Shown here: in pieces, positions 6,175 through 14,575 of the stretch
How positions within the stretch are numbered: position 1 is the first letter of the stretch
Layout of the letters: every line of letters begins with the position of its first letter
Source of the DNA: Winogradskyella haliclonae
Lineage (GTDB): Bacteria; Bacteroidota; Bacteroidia; Flavobacteriales; Flavobacteriaceae
DNA length: 64,000 bases
Direction: 5' to 3'
Assembly: GCF_014635865.1 (NCBI RefSeq)
Contig: NZ_BMDQ01000003.1
Coordinates: 248,001 to 312,000, forward strand
Program-made: the position numbers and the translations under genes
Notes under the pieces: generated by a model
What the model was told of the DNA's origin: nothing
What the model saw: only the letters and a program-made list of their open reading frames with translations
The model's database searches: none

Positions 6175-8400
6175 TTAAAAATTATAGGTAATCTGCCCTT
6201 TAATAAAAAAAGGCGTTCCTGGTGTAAAATGTATTTCTTCAATAGACTGTATTTCATTTTGCAATCTAGATACAGTAGCAAATTGAGTTTCATTCCATTC
6301 TACATCAAATAAATTTTCAATTGACAATCCCAGTGTTATAGCATTCCATTTATAATTGATATTAAAGTCGGCTACTGTATAACCTTTAGCTACAATAGAA
6401 TTATCCTCGTTTGCAGGTCTATCATCAAGATATCGTAATCGTAATCCTCCCGAAAAACCATGGTAATTATCAATAGACAAACCTGTTGTTAGTGTAAAAT
6501 CTGGTGCTAGAGGAATAAAGTTTTGCCCGTTAGGTGCATCTATACTTCGTGCTTTAGTATAGGTAGCATCTGTATCAAAAAAGAGATAGTCATTGAGTTG
6601 GTAACGTATCCCAAAATCGCCCCCTAAACGTTCGGTTTCTCCACTTGGTTCTACAATACCTGCGTCTCCAACATAAACAAACTCTTGCTCTAAAAACAAA
6701 TACCATAGAGCCGAGTTAATTACTAATTTTGGTATAGGTTTCCAGACTAACCCCAAATCTGTTCCGTAAGACTTGGGCAAAATTTCTTTTCCATTATTAG
6801 CAATAACGACTCTTGTATCGTTAGAATGAAAACCTATCCCAGATTTTGAATATAATTGTAAATTACTATTAGCGTTGTAGTAAATATTAAGTTTTGGGCT
6901 TAATATGGTTTTAGTTTCAGACTGAGTTTCAAAATGCTGTTGCAAATTGTCATTATATAGGAATTTAAAATAATCTAAACGCAAAGCAGGAACGATACTT
7001 AAGTCTCCAAAGTCAAATTCTGCTGATACAAATGCATTGGCATTGGTCTGGTTAATATCACCAAACTGAATATTTTGTAAAGTCTCTGTTCTATTTCTAG
7101 TTTTTGACAATTCTATATCATCTACGTCATCATGTCTTAAACCTATACCAGCCTTAAGGTTAAGCTCAGTCTCGCCAAAATATTTTCTATGATTTATACT
7201 GGTATTAAGTCCGAAGATATTCCTGTTTTCTTTCTGTCTTATTTGGTCACCATTTATTGGATCTTCTAGAAAAAATGTAAAATTAGAATAAAGCTCAAAT
7301 GCATAATGCGAATAGAAAGTATTGGCTTTTAGTGTTGTATTATCGTCTAGATATTTGTTTAGAGCTACATTAAAGTTTGTACGCTCGGTGGTACCACCTT
7401 CGGTATCATCTATAGCTCCAAATCTAGATATGTTTCCATTTATAACCTCTCGGTTAGGTATTTGCCCAGATGCATCCCAACGACTTGTAAAATGAGACGA
7501 CGTTAAGGTTATCTTACTATTATTTGGCGTACGTAGAACATACTTACCAAATAGGTTTATACGATTAAAATTTTGAGGGGATTCAAACGGACCATCAGTC
7601 TCTATATACTCTAAAGCAATATAAGCGTTTTGGTTTTTTTTATTTTGCAGTAGGTCAAACAAACCAACTGTTCTTAGGGTATTAAATTGTCCTGCCGAAA
7701 AAGACACACTACTTTCTTTTAGATAATCTTTAGTCTTGAAATTTACATAGCCAGCGGTATTAAAATCGCCTTTATTAGCATAATAGCCACCTTTACCAAA
7801 ATCAATATTATTTATCGTTTCAGGTATTACAAAGTGCAAATCACTATAGCCTTGACCATGTGCGTGAGATACCATGTTTACTGGCATATCGTCTACTGAG
7901 ATAGATATATCAGTGCCATGATCTATATCAAATCCTCTAAGAAAAATTTGTTCGGCTTTACCTCCACCTGCATGCTGACCAATAAATAATCCTGGTACTT
8001 TTCTTAAAATATCCTGTGAAGAATTTACAGGAGAAACATTTAAATCTAAACGAGAGACTGTACTTACTGTATTTAACTCTTCTTGTATAACCAGCTCGTC
8101 TAATTCAAAAGCTTTTTCTTTTAATACAATCGTTTGGTTATCATTAGATTTTATGACAATTTCTAGAGTCTCATATCCTAATAAACCCACACGTAATGTA
8201 TCACCGATTTTAGAATTTGAAATAACAAAAACTCCTATTTCGCTTGTATGTGCATGAGCACTAGAATTTTGATTAAAAACATAAGCAGATTCTAAAGGTT
8301 GGCTATACGAGTTTATTACTAGACCTTTTATGCTTTGAGCAGACATACTTGAAAAAAGTAGTGAAAGGACAATTACTAATATGTATGGTTTTAACCTCAT
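6175..8400 (-). CDS. TonB-dependent receptor
   Basis: A 741-residue outer-membrane receptor. A signal peptide ends near residue 21 (SSMSAQS). A carboxypeptidase-regulatory-like domain (about 22-100: IKGLVINSYSQPLESAYVF) is followed by the plug domain (about 115-225: DILRKVPGLFIGQ, then QIFLRGFDIDHGTD) and a beta barrel ending in the typical terminal aromatic (ITYNF). The plug has a histidine-bearing MVSHAHGQGYSDLHF stretch, but the substrate is unknown. It is the last gene of the operon DUF4331(A)-DUF4331(B)-TPR-receptor, 2 nt after the TPR gene, so it probably works with those secreted proteins. Confidence 0.92.
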   Translation of the reverse strand: MRLKPYILVIVLSLLFSSMSAQSIKGLVINSYSQPLESAYVFNQNSSAHAHTSEIGVFVISNSKIGDTLRVGLLGYETLEIVIKSNDNQTIVLKEKAFELDELVIQEELNTVSTVSRLDLNVSPVNSSQDILRKVPGLFIGQHAGGGKAEQIFLRGFDIDHGTDISISVDDMPVNMVSHAHGQGYSDLHFVIPETINNIDFGKGGYYANKGDFNTAGYVNFKTKDYLKESSVSFSAGQFNTLRTVGLFDLLQNKKNQNAYIALEYIETDGPFESPQNFNRINLFGKYVLRTPNNSKITLTSSHFTSRWDASGQIPNREVINGNISRFGAIDDTEGGTTERTNFNVALNKYLDDNTTLKANTFYSHYAFELYSNFTFFLEDPINGDQIRQKENRNIFGLNTSINHRKYFGETELNLKAGIGLRHDDVDDIELSKTRNRTETLQNIQFGDINQTNANAFVSAEFDFGDLSIVPALRLDYFKFLYNDNLQQHFETQSETKTILSPKLNIYYNANSNLQLYSKSGIGFHSNDTRVVIANNGKEILPKSYGTDLGLVWKPIPKLVINSALWYLFLEQEFVYVGDAGIVEPSGETERLGGDFGIRYQLNDYLFFDTDATYTKARSIDAPNGQNFIPLAPDFTLTTGLSIDNYHGFSGGLRLRYLDDRPANEDNSIVAKGYTVADFNINYKWNAITLGLSIENLFDVEWNETQFATVSRLQNEIQSIEEIHFTPGTPFFIKGQITYNF

Positions 8401-8402
8401 TA

Positions 8403-9683
8403 TTATAGTTGTACAATTTTAGTTTCCGCTAATGGGCCAAGCTCATAGATACTCGCTAATAATTCTTCTTTTAGAGGAGAGACTTTATCTGTTTTGCCAA
8501 CAGCTTTGTATATTTCAGCCATATGGTACAAAACGTCAGGCTCGCTTGTCTTACCAGCTATGTGCTTTTCAACAATAGTGTTAGCCTCTTCTAAATTTCC
8601 GTCTTTAAAGTAGCTCCAAGCCAACAAATCATAACTCTGAGCTGTAGGTCTATTTTTCACTTCATACATTGCAATTTCAATAGCTTTTTTTGGTTTTTCC
8701 ATCTCATCTGCATAAAGTAAAGCATTGTATTTGTTATACATATCACCATATAATCTGTTGTTGCCTTCAGACATGTATGTTTTATAAGCCTTTTGCTTTA
8801 AGTCTTCATCGCCAATAAATTCAGCAATCTCAGCCTTAAATAAACTATAATCTGGTGCGTAGTAATAAGAGCTAATGTGATTTAATAAGTTTAGTGCTGC
8901 TTCAGGATTCTTTTCATGAGAATAAACAATCCAAGCTATCCCTTTTTTGGCATAGGCATCATTAGGGTTTAGCTCAAGCGCTTTTATATAATAGTGATAT
9001 GATAAGTCTATTTTACCTGCATGACCATAAAAGTCTGCCAAATTAGTATATGACCATTGCTTTAGAGATGTTGTGTTACTTGATTCCGAAATTTTTGTAG
9101 CGCGTTCCATATAAGTAATGGCGCTATCTAAATTGCCGTTATGGTCTTCCCATTTGGATAGACGGATTAAATAATCAAAATCTGAAAAATTCTTAATCTT
9201 ATTAAGGTATTTTTCTGCTTCTGTACTATTACCTAACTCTAGATTTACATCAAAAAGCATTTTCTGTGTTCCTCTAAGTTTTTCGCCTAAAACTTCAGCC
9301 TTTTTAAGCAATGTATGGGCTTCTTTAAACCTATGCTGAGAAATATAATTATGTGCTAAAGCTTTTAAACATCCAGACGTATTATAATTCGTTAAGGTAT
9401 TAGCGTTAACTAAGTCGTTTTCGGCATCAATTAAATAGTCTATTTTTCCTGTAGCACTAAATAAATTAGTATACGCATTAGCACGTTTAACCATATATAG
9501 ATATTCATTAGGAGTTTTGTCTAATTTGTTTGTCCAGAAAGCAATATCTTCTTTAGCTACAGAGTTATCTCCATTTTGAATTAAAAACGCTTTATAATCT
9601 TTAATATCTGTTACTTTTTTTGAATCACAACTGTAAAAAGCTATAAAAAGTAATAGTATAAGTAATTTATAGGTTGACATCAT
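8403..9683 (-). CDS. Tetratricopeptide-repeat lipoprotein
   Basis: A 426-residue protein starting with a short hydrophobic signal and lipobox (LLLFIAFYSC, Cys near residue 19). The body is alpha-helical with TPR units, clearest around LSYHYYIKALELNPNDAYAKKG and near the C-terminus (EPDVLYHMAEIYKAVGK). It probably sits on the outer or inner membrane as a scaffold. It lies 2 nt upstream of the TonB receptor gene and is separated from DUF4331(B) by a 12-bp hairpin. TPR proteins in similar receptor operons are common, but the partner is not known. Confidence 0.85.
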   Translation of the reverse strand: MMSTYKLLILLLFIAFYSCDSKKVTDIKDYKAFLIQNGDNSVAKEDIAFWTNKLDKTPNEYLYMVKRANAYTNLFSATGKIDYLIDAENDLVNANTLTNYNTSGCLKALAHNYISQHRFKEAHTLLKKAEVLGEKLRGTQKMLFDVNLELGNSTEAEKYLNKIKNFSDFDYLIRLSKWEDHNGNLDSAITYMERATKISESSNTTSLKQWSYTNLADFYGHAGKIDLSYHYYIKALELNPNDAYAKKGIAWIVYSHEKNPEAALNLLNHISSYYYAPDYSLFKAEIAEFIGDEDLKQKAYKTYMSEGNNRLYGDMYNKYNALLYADEMEKPKKAIEIAMYEVKNRPTAQSYDLLAWSYFKDGNLEEANTIVEKHIAGKTSEPDVLYHMAEIYKAVGKTDKVSPLKEELLASIYELGPLAETKIVQL

Positions 9684-9713
9684 AATTTATTGTTTTGAGT
9701 TTTTTTGAAATAC

Positions 9714-9748
9714 AATTCTGAAGTGAGTGTTAGGCCCACTTCAGAATT
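9714..9748 (-). other. Strong hairpin between DUF4331(B) and TPR genes
   Basis: A perfect 12-bp inverted repeat, AATTCTGAAGTG (9714-9725) and CACTTCAGAATT (9737-9748), with an 11-nt loop, lies between the stop of the upstream gene (9758) and the start of the downstream gene (9683). No T run follows on the minus strand, so it is not a standard intrinsic terminator. It may stabilise the mRNA 3' end of the DUF4331 pair or partly attenuate readthrough into the TPR and receptor genes. Confidence 0.6.
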
Positions 9749-9757
9749 TTAAATTAT

Positions 9758-10324
9758 CTACCAAGGTGTAGCTAGGTATGGGAAGCTTGATAAGAATGCT
9801 TTATCATTAGCATTGACATTGTCATCAGATAATCCAGGGTTTTCAGAGTTAGTTAAACCTGTTTCGCCGCCGAAGATTAAAATCAATTCTACCGTAATAA
9901 CATCATCAGCCAATGCTCTTCCAGTTAATACATTTGTACCATCAAAAAATGTAGTTGTACCATCTAAAGACACATTTAAGACATCTGTTGCAAGTAATCC
10001 AGAGAATTGTGCAGACGTTAATCCTAAGGCATTAGTATCTCCAGGATTTGAATAAGCTGGACTCAAGCCTTCCAAGTTATTCTGAAACATCATCTGAAAT
10101 GCAGAACTCTGCTGTGATGGCGTTGTTACGTTAAAACTATCCTTACTACCTGAAGACACAAATACTGTCCCCACAGCTGGTCTAGCCATTTGATCTTCTT
10201 GTATATAAGTTCCTGTAAAATCTGGACCTGTTGGTACAGTAATATTATCATCATTATTACAATTAAAAGCCATTAAAGCTATTGTGATTGCCAAAGCAAT
10301 TGTTTTTATTCTATTAAATTTCAT
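9758..10324 (-). CDS. DUF4331-type lipoprotein (B)
   Basis: A 188-residue secreted protein with signal peptide and lipobox (ITIALMAFNC, Cys at 22) followed by NNDDN. The remainder resembles the C-terminal part of DUF4331 proteins (FTGTYIQEDQMARPAVGTVF, later LTGRALADDVITVELILIF and SDDNVNANDKAF). It lies 17 nt downstream of DUF4331(A), which carries the N-terminal part of the family, so one usual polypeptide is here represented by two separately exported proteins. Function is unknown; the operon partner is a TonB-dependent receptor. Confidence 0.7.
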   Translation of the reverse strand: MKFNRIKTIALAITIALMAFNCNNDDNITVPTGPDFTGTYIQEDQMARPAVGTVFVSSGSKDSFNVTTPSQQSSAFQMMFQNNLEGLSPAYSNPGDTNALGLTSAQFSGLLATDVLNVSLDGTTTFFDGTNVLTGRALADDVITVELILIFGGETGLTNSENPGLSDDNVNANDKAFLSSFPYLATPW

Positions 10325-10341
10325 GATTTAAGTTTTTGAGA

Positions 10342-10992
10342 TTATTGTCTTCTTTTTGATTCTACCCAAGTATTAATTGTACCAGATCCTCCAACCAGAG
10401 ATTTAGGCACTTCTACCACTACAGACAGAACATTAGTACCTGCAAACGAGTCATTACCAGGATTGTTAAAACTTGTAGCCATACCATCGATTATTGCATT
10501 GTACTGACCTGAGTCGAAGAAAAAAGGGTCATCTCTTGGTCCTGCAAAAAATTGCATACCATTTTCTGTCGCAGTAATAGCATTTTGTCCATAGGCAGTA
10601 ATCTCTACTGAACCAGCAGCATCATTAGTTAAGATGGTACTATCAAGTCCGGTTTGTAATGGTGCAGCAGGGCCAAAGAAGTACATTATACCATTTCTTG
10701 GAGTTGCTTGGATAACTAAGTCCTCAACATTATCATTATTAGTATCAATGTTAAATTCGATAAGTGTATTCTCATCAAATGTTGCATTTGCTGTCGAGCT
10801 AGGACTTAGCAAACCTTGAACATTGGCTACCAATACTAAGTTTGATGTATTCTGACCTTGAAAGGCATAAAAATCTGTGATATCATTTGTACCACCAGTA
10901 ACTGCGGGCGCATCAATATGATCTGCCGCAATAGCAACAATACTGGAAACGCCAATAATAGCTGCTGCAATTAAAAATTTTGTTTTTTTCAT
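10342..10992 (-). CDS. DUF4331 family secreted protein (A)
   Basis: A 216-residue protein with an N-terminal signal peptide (MKKTKFLIAAAIIGVSS, cleavage near AIA-ADH). The mature protein starts ADHIDAPAVTGG and continues NDITDFYAFQ, the hallmark opening of DUF4331. It contains acidic, beta-rich segments such as FNIDTNNDNVEDLVIQATP and FAGPRDDPFFFD. It is the first gene of the four-gene operon with DUF4331(B), the TPR lipoprotein and the TonB receptor. The 143-bp region upstream is shared with the divergent LETM1-like gene; I found no clear TAnnTTTG box for it. Confidence 0.8.
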   Translation of the reverse strand: MKKTKFLIAAAIIGVSSIVAIAADHIDAPAVTGGTNDITDFYAFQGQNTSNLVLVANVQGLLSPSSTANATFDENTLIEFNIDTNNDNVEDLVIQATPRNGIMYFFGPAAPLQTGLDSTILTNDAAGSVEITAYGQNAITATENGMQFFAGPRDDPFFFDSGQYNAIIDGMATSFNNPGNDSFAGTNVLSVVVEVPKSLVGGSGTINTWVESKRRQ

Positions 10993-11135
10993 AATAGTGA
11001 GATTTTGTTAATTTATTTGTTCTCTGGTCTACCTACGAAAAAATGAATAGGTGGGTTTTATTTTATTTTGAAAAAAATTTTAGGTCTTAAAAAATTAGGA
11101 GATAAAAACTATCTTTAAGCTTTAATAACTAGTAT

Positions 11136-12308
11136 ATGAATCCTTCTGCTTCTGGCTGGATAAAAAAATTGCTAACTGTACTTCCTGATAGTTCTGTTTT
11201 AGGACAGGATAGATATCACTTTTACAACAGACTCAAAGAAACAGGCTTTATTTATGGTAGTAATGTTAACTGCTTATGTGGTTTGATTAAAGATGAGGAT
11301 TTTAATGAAGAAGAACGCTGCAAGGTTAACTTAGTAACCGCTTTCTATTACATACATAATTTAGAAAACAGCCAAAAAAATTTCATAGAAAGTATTATAG
11401 AATATTATAAGGTTACTGATGAGCATAAACGCTCTTTTTTGTCTGGCCTTTTTGGTGAACCTGATAAAGACAAACTTCTTGAACAAATTATTCATAAGCG
11501 TATTCATATCGATGATAATATCATTACCAAGAATTTTAATTACTTTTTAATTAATGCTTTTCTGTTTATAGATATTATAGGTTATCATCATTACCTTACA
11601 TCAACAGATAGTACAAAAGCTTATATCACAAACTTTGAAGTTGCACTTGAGAATATTGTGTTTACAGTTTTAGATTCTAAAACCGATAAAACAGAATATG
11701 ATTATAACTTAGTAAAGCTTTTTGAAGCTTCTTTGGGTCATAAAAATTCTAAGCGAGATAATTGTGAAGACATTGTCAAAACAATAACAGAACCTCTGGA
11801 AAAGCTCTACATTATTGATACAGTTTGTATGGCATCTTGGAGTGACAAACAAATTGACAAGGCGGAATATCTTTACCTCAACAAACTAAGAACAGATTTA
11901 GATATTGACACAGATGTACTCATAAAATCCGTTGATGATATTAATCTCTTCTATGAGAAAAATAAAGATGATATTGCCTTTTTAAGTGCTAAAAACTTAG
12001 CACAAAGTTTCTATGATAATAGCAGTAGTATTGTAACTAGGCTTATAAAACGAAATAGTAAACGTTTATTAAAAGAACTTTCTCAAAGTAAAGAGGCAAT
12101 GCTATTGCTTACACAATCTACAACTAGAAATCTTACGGATGAAGAGCAAAAGAAAATTCAGAATCAATTATTAGATATTTTTAAGTCTATTCCTAGTTTA
12201 GCCATATTTATGCTGCCTGGCGGTATGCTACTGTTACCCCTTTTTGTAAAATTTATCCCTAAATTATTACCATCTGCTTTTGATGAAAATCGTATTGAAG
12301 ACGATTAA
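11136..12308 (+). CDS. LETM1-like domain protein
   Basis: A 390-residue protein of the Bacteroidota LETM1-related family. The N-terminal 300 residues are helical and mostly soluble (a TerB-like helical segment with DKAEYLYLNKLRTDLDID near residue 245). The C-terminal 100 residues carry the LETM1-like signature: LLKELSQSKEAM, then LTDEEQKKIQNQLLDIFKSI and a hydrophobic LAIFMLPGGMLLLPLF segment before KLLPSAF. In mitochondria LETM1 proteins affect cation exchange and ribosome binding; the bacterial role is not established. The J-domain gene starts 50 nt downstream on the same strand, so they are probably co-expressed. Confidence 0.78.
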   Translation: MNPSASGWIKKLLTVLPDSSVLGQDRYHFYNRLKETGFIYGSNVNCLCGLIKDEDFNEEERCKVNLVTAFYYIHNLENSQKNFIESIIEYYKVTDEHKRSFLSGLFGEPDKDKLLEQIIHKRIHIDDNIITKNFNYFLINAFLFIDIIGYHHYLTSTDSTKAYITNFEVALENIVFTVLDSKTDKTEYDYNLVKLFEASLGHKNSKRDNCEDIVKTITEPLEKLYIIDTVCMASWSDKQIDKAEYLYLNKLRTDLDIDTDVLIKSVDDINLFYEKNKDDIAFLSAKNLAQSFYDNSSSIVTRLIKRNSKRLLKELSQSKEAMLLLTQSTTRNLTDEEQKKIQNQLLDIFKSIPSLAIFMLPGGMLLLPLFVKFIPKLLPSAFDENRIEDD

Positions 12309-12358
12309 GTTGTAACATTTTATTAGAATTTGTGACTTACCAATAAAGCCTTCTAAGA

Positions 12359-12787
12359 ATGATAACTAACTACTACTCTATTCTTGATATAGAAAAGAAT
12401 GCAGATATAGAAACTATTAAAAAAGCATTTAGATCACAAATTGCTTTATACCACCCTGAAAATAACACATCGCCTGAAGCCAAAGAGAAATTTGATATCC
12501 TGATTGAAGCTTTCAACGTACTATCTGATGAAAAAAAGCGCAAAGAATACGATATAATATTAGAAAAAAGTTTTTCTAATAAACCAATGGTAATTACTCC
12601 CAAAGAAGAAAAAACCTATACAGATTGGAAAAAAGAAGCAAAAAAGAAATCTAAAAAATCTTGGGAATCTGATTTAACAGATTTATTGCTTCTAGATCTA
12701 TTTTTTGATGTTGGTATGTTTGGTATGTTTGATGATTTTGGAGATATAATTGGCGACACCATTGGTGATGTCTTTGACCTATTCTAA
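12359..12787 (+). CDS. J-domain protein with HPE instead of HPD
   Basis: A 142-residue protein whose first 70 residues form a J domain (NYYSILDIEKNADIETIKKAF, then FNVLSDEKKRKEYD). The tripeptide essential for stimulating Hsp70 ATPase is HPD in the family; here it is HPE at residues 32-34. After a lysine-rich linker (KKEAKKKSKKSWESD) comes a short hydrophobic, Asp/Gly-rich tail, possibly membrane-associated. It follows the LETM1-like gene. The 3' end overlaps the convergent LytTR gene by 9 bp. It may be a client-specific or non-activating J protein. Confidence 0.8.
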   Translation: MITNYYSILDIEKNADIETIKKAFRSQIALYHPENNTSPEAKEKFDILIEAFNVLSDEKKRKEYDIILEKSFSNKPMVITPKEEKTYTDWKKEAKKKSKKSWESDLTDLLLLDLFFDVGMFGMFDDFGDIIGDTIGDVFDLF

Positions 12788-13534
12788 CCAATTTTTAAAG
12801 TCTTTAACTCGCTCTCTTGCCACAATAACGTCTTGCTCATTGTAGGTGTTTAACTTTATTTGCAATCTAGAATTGGTATAGCTTACCATATCTTTTATAG
12901 CATTAACATTGACATAAAATTTTCGGCTAATACGAAAGAACACATGTGGCTCTAATTCATTTTCAAGTTGATCTAATGTAGAATCCAAAAGATAGTTTCT
13001 TCCTTCTTTAGTAAAAGCATAAGTCCCTTTGTTTTCACTATAAACACATTCAATATCTTCGATATTAATCAGTTTCAAATGCTGTCCTACTTTTACCGAA
13101 AAACGCTTTTTATATTCACGTTCAATAGGGTTTACTAAAAGATTTTTTATATCATTAAAATCAAGTGTAACTGCTTGTTTTTGTGGCGCTCTATTTTTAA
13201 ACTTATCTACCGCAGTTTTCAAATCTTGATCATCTATTGGTTTTAATAAATAATCAATACTATTTAGCTTAAAAGCCTGGAGCGCATACTCATCATAAGC
13301 TGTTGTAAAGATGACCGCAGATTTTATATCCACAGCGTCAAAAATCTCAAACGATAAGCCGTCGCTTAATTGAATATCTAAGAAAATTAAATCTGGATGT
13401 GCATTATTTTGAAACCATTCTACTGCCTCTTCAACAGAATGCAGCATAGTTTCTGCATTAATATCTATAGCATTTAACATACGCTGCAAGCGTCTTGCAG
13501 ATGGTTTTTCGTCTTCAATGATTATGACATTCAT
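12779..13534 (-). CDS. LytTR-family response regulator
   Basis: A 251-residue cytoplasmic transcription factor. The receiver domain (1 to about 115) has the acidic pair E7-D8, the phosphoacceptor D53 in LIFLDIQLSDG, and K98 in DYLLKPIDD. The DNA-binding LytTR domain (about 140-250) contains IEDIECVYSENKGTYAFT and FFRISRKFYVNVNAIKDM. It is the last gene of the operon with the LytS-type kinase and 2TM proteins, 34 nt after the final 2TM gene, and is the natural partner of that kinase. Direct repeats upstream of the first operon gene suggest autoregulation. Confidence 0.93.
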   Translation of the reverse strand: MNVIIIEDEKPSARRLQRMLNAIDINAETMLHSVEEAVEWFQNNAHPDLIFLDIQLSDGLSFEIFDAVDIKSAVIFTTAYDEYALQAFKLNSIDYLLKPIDDQDLKTAVDKFKNRAPQKQAVTLDFNDIKNLLVNPIEREYKKRFSVKVGQHLKLINIEDIECVYSENKGTYAFTKEGRNYLLDSTLDQLENELEPHVFFRISRKFYVNVNAIKDMVSYTNSRLQIKLNTYNEQDVIVARERVKDFKNWLE

Positions 13535-13568
13535 AATTCCTTTATGTAATTTAAAATTTTATGATACT

Positions 13569-13883
13569 TTATTCCCAAGTTTTATGATTATCTCCCATAA
13601 ACTCTTGCATCTTTTTCTCTTCCCATTTTTTATTAAAAATGCTACGACCTCTAAAAACTTTAATCGCATTAAGCACAACAAAAAATCCCCAAATACCAAT
13701 AGTAGAATAGTTTATAGCCAAAATTGCATCGGTATATGGCGTATCTTCAATAATTATAAGATTCCAAATAACGCAAGCAACTACGACTAAATAGGCTGCT
13801 AAATGGATGTAAAACCATTTGAGCTTGGATACCTTTTTTTGGGCTTCTATATAAAATAATTCTTCTTGTTCTTTCCTATTCAT
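13569..13883 (-). CDS. 2TM domain protein (copy 3)
   Basis: A 104-residue protein with the 2TM-domain layout: an N-terminal basic segment (EAQKKVSKLKWFYIHLAAYLV), two membrane helices, and a C-terminal FNKKWEEKKMQEFMG motif. The function of the domain is unknown; it recurs in flavobacterial LytTR operons. It lies 2 nt downstream of copy 2 and directly before the response regulator. Confidence 0.82.
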   Translation of the reverse strand: MNRKEQEELFYIEAQKKVSKLKWFYIHLAAYLVVVACVIWNLIIIEDTPYTDAILAINYSTIGIWGFFVVLNAIKVFRGRSIFNKKWEEKKMQEFMGDNHKTWE

Positions 13884-13885
13884 GA

Positions 13886-14242
13886 CTACTCAAATTTTCT
13901 ATCCTTTTCGCGTTCTTTATCCATAAATTCTTGGATTTTACGTTGCTCCCAATTATTACCTAAAATAAAATTGAAGCCAAATACACCAATAAAATGAAAC
14001 AGTAATCCAATACCCCAGAAAAAAGCTGTTGCATAAGGTCCAAATCCTCTAAATCCACTTCCAGAGTTTAAACCAATAAGTAAGATTAAAAAGATATTAA
14101 CTACAATATATGACGCCAGATGCCAGTAAAATCCTGTGATAGCTTCTACACGTTTTTTTGCGCGTAGATAAGCTTCTTCTTTTCTATAATCTCTATCATT
14201 AGATTGATTATCTTTATAGGGTTCTATACTATATTTTTCCAT
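13886..14242 (-). CDS. 2TM domain protein (copy 2)
   Basis: A 118-residue protein: RAKKRVEAITGFYWHLASYI, two hydrophobic helices separated by a Gly-rich loop (GSGFRGFGPYA), and the terminal NNWEQRKIQEFMDKE. This is the same domain as at the C-terminus of the kinase encoded upstream in the operon. Three consecutive free copies plus one fused copy suggest that the domains associate within the membrane; this is inference. Confidence 0.82.
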   Translation of the reverse strand: MEKYSIEPYKDNQSNDRDYRKEEAYLRAKKRVEAITGFYWHLASYIVVNIFLILLIGLNSGSGFRGFGPYATAFFWGIGLLFHFIGVFGFNFILGNNWEQRKIQEFMDKEREKDRKFE

Positions 14243-14246
14243 GCTA

Positions 14247-14570
14247 TTATTTTTTTGATTTTAATTCTTCTTCCATATATTTCTGAATCTTCCGTTCTTC
14301 CCAATCGTAGCCTAATAGTGATGGTAAAACAAATACTGTGAATGCATGTATAACTAGTATAATGCCCCAGATTATCCAAGAACTTAAAGTACTGAAACTT
14401 AACAAATCTGCTTGAAAAGCATCCCAACTGTCTAAATTGTTAGACACTTTAAATCCTGTAATGACACTATTAATGATAAAATAAATACCTAAATGTGTGT
14501 AAAACTTCTTTAGCTTTTCTACACGACTTTTTGCCCGTTGCAATTTTGAAATTGAATCTTGACGTTCCAT
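14247..14570 (-). CDS. 2TM domain protein (copy 1)
   Basis: A 107-residue protein with RAKSRVEKLKKFYTHLGIYF, two membrane helices and the terminal YDWEERKIQKYMEEE. It begins 5 nt after the histidine kinase stop. The conserved WEERKIQ block faces the cytoplasm if the basic N-terminus does. Role unknown; probably a component or modulator of the adjacent LytS-type kinase. Confidence 0.82.
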   Translation of the reverse strand: MERQDSISKLQRAKSRVEKLKKFYTHLGIYFIINSVITGFKVSNNLDSWDAFQADLLSFSTLSSWIIWGIILVIHAFTVFVLPSLLGYDWEERKIQKYMEEELKSKK

Positions 14571-14575
14571 AACTC

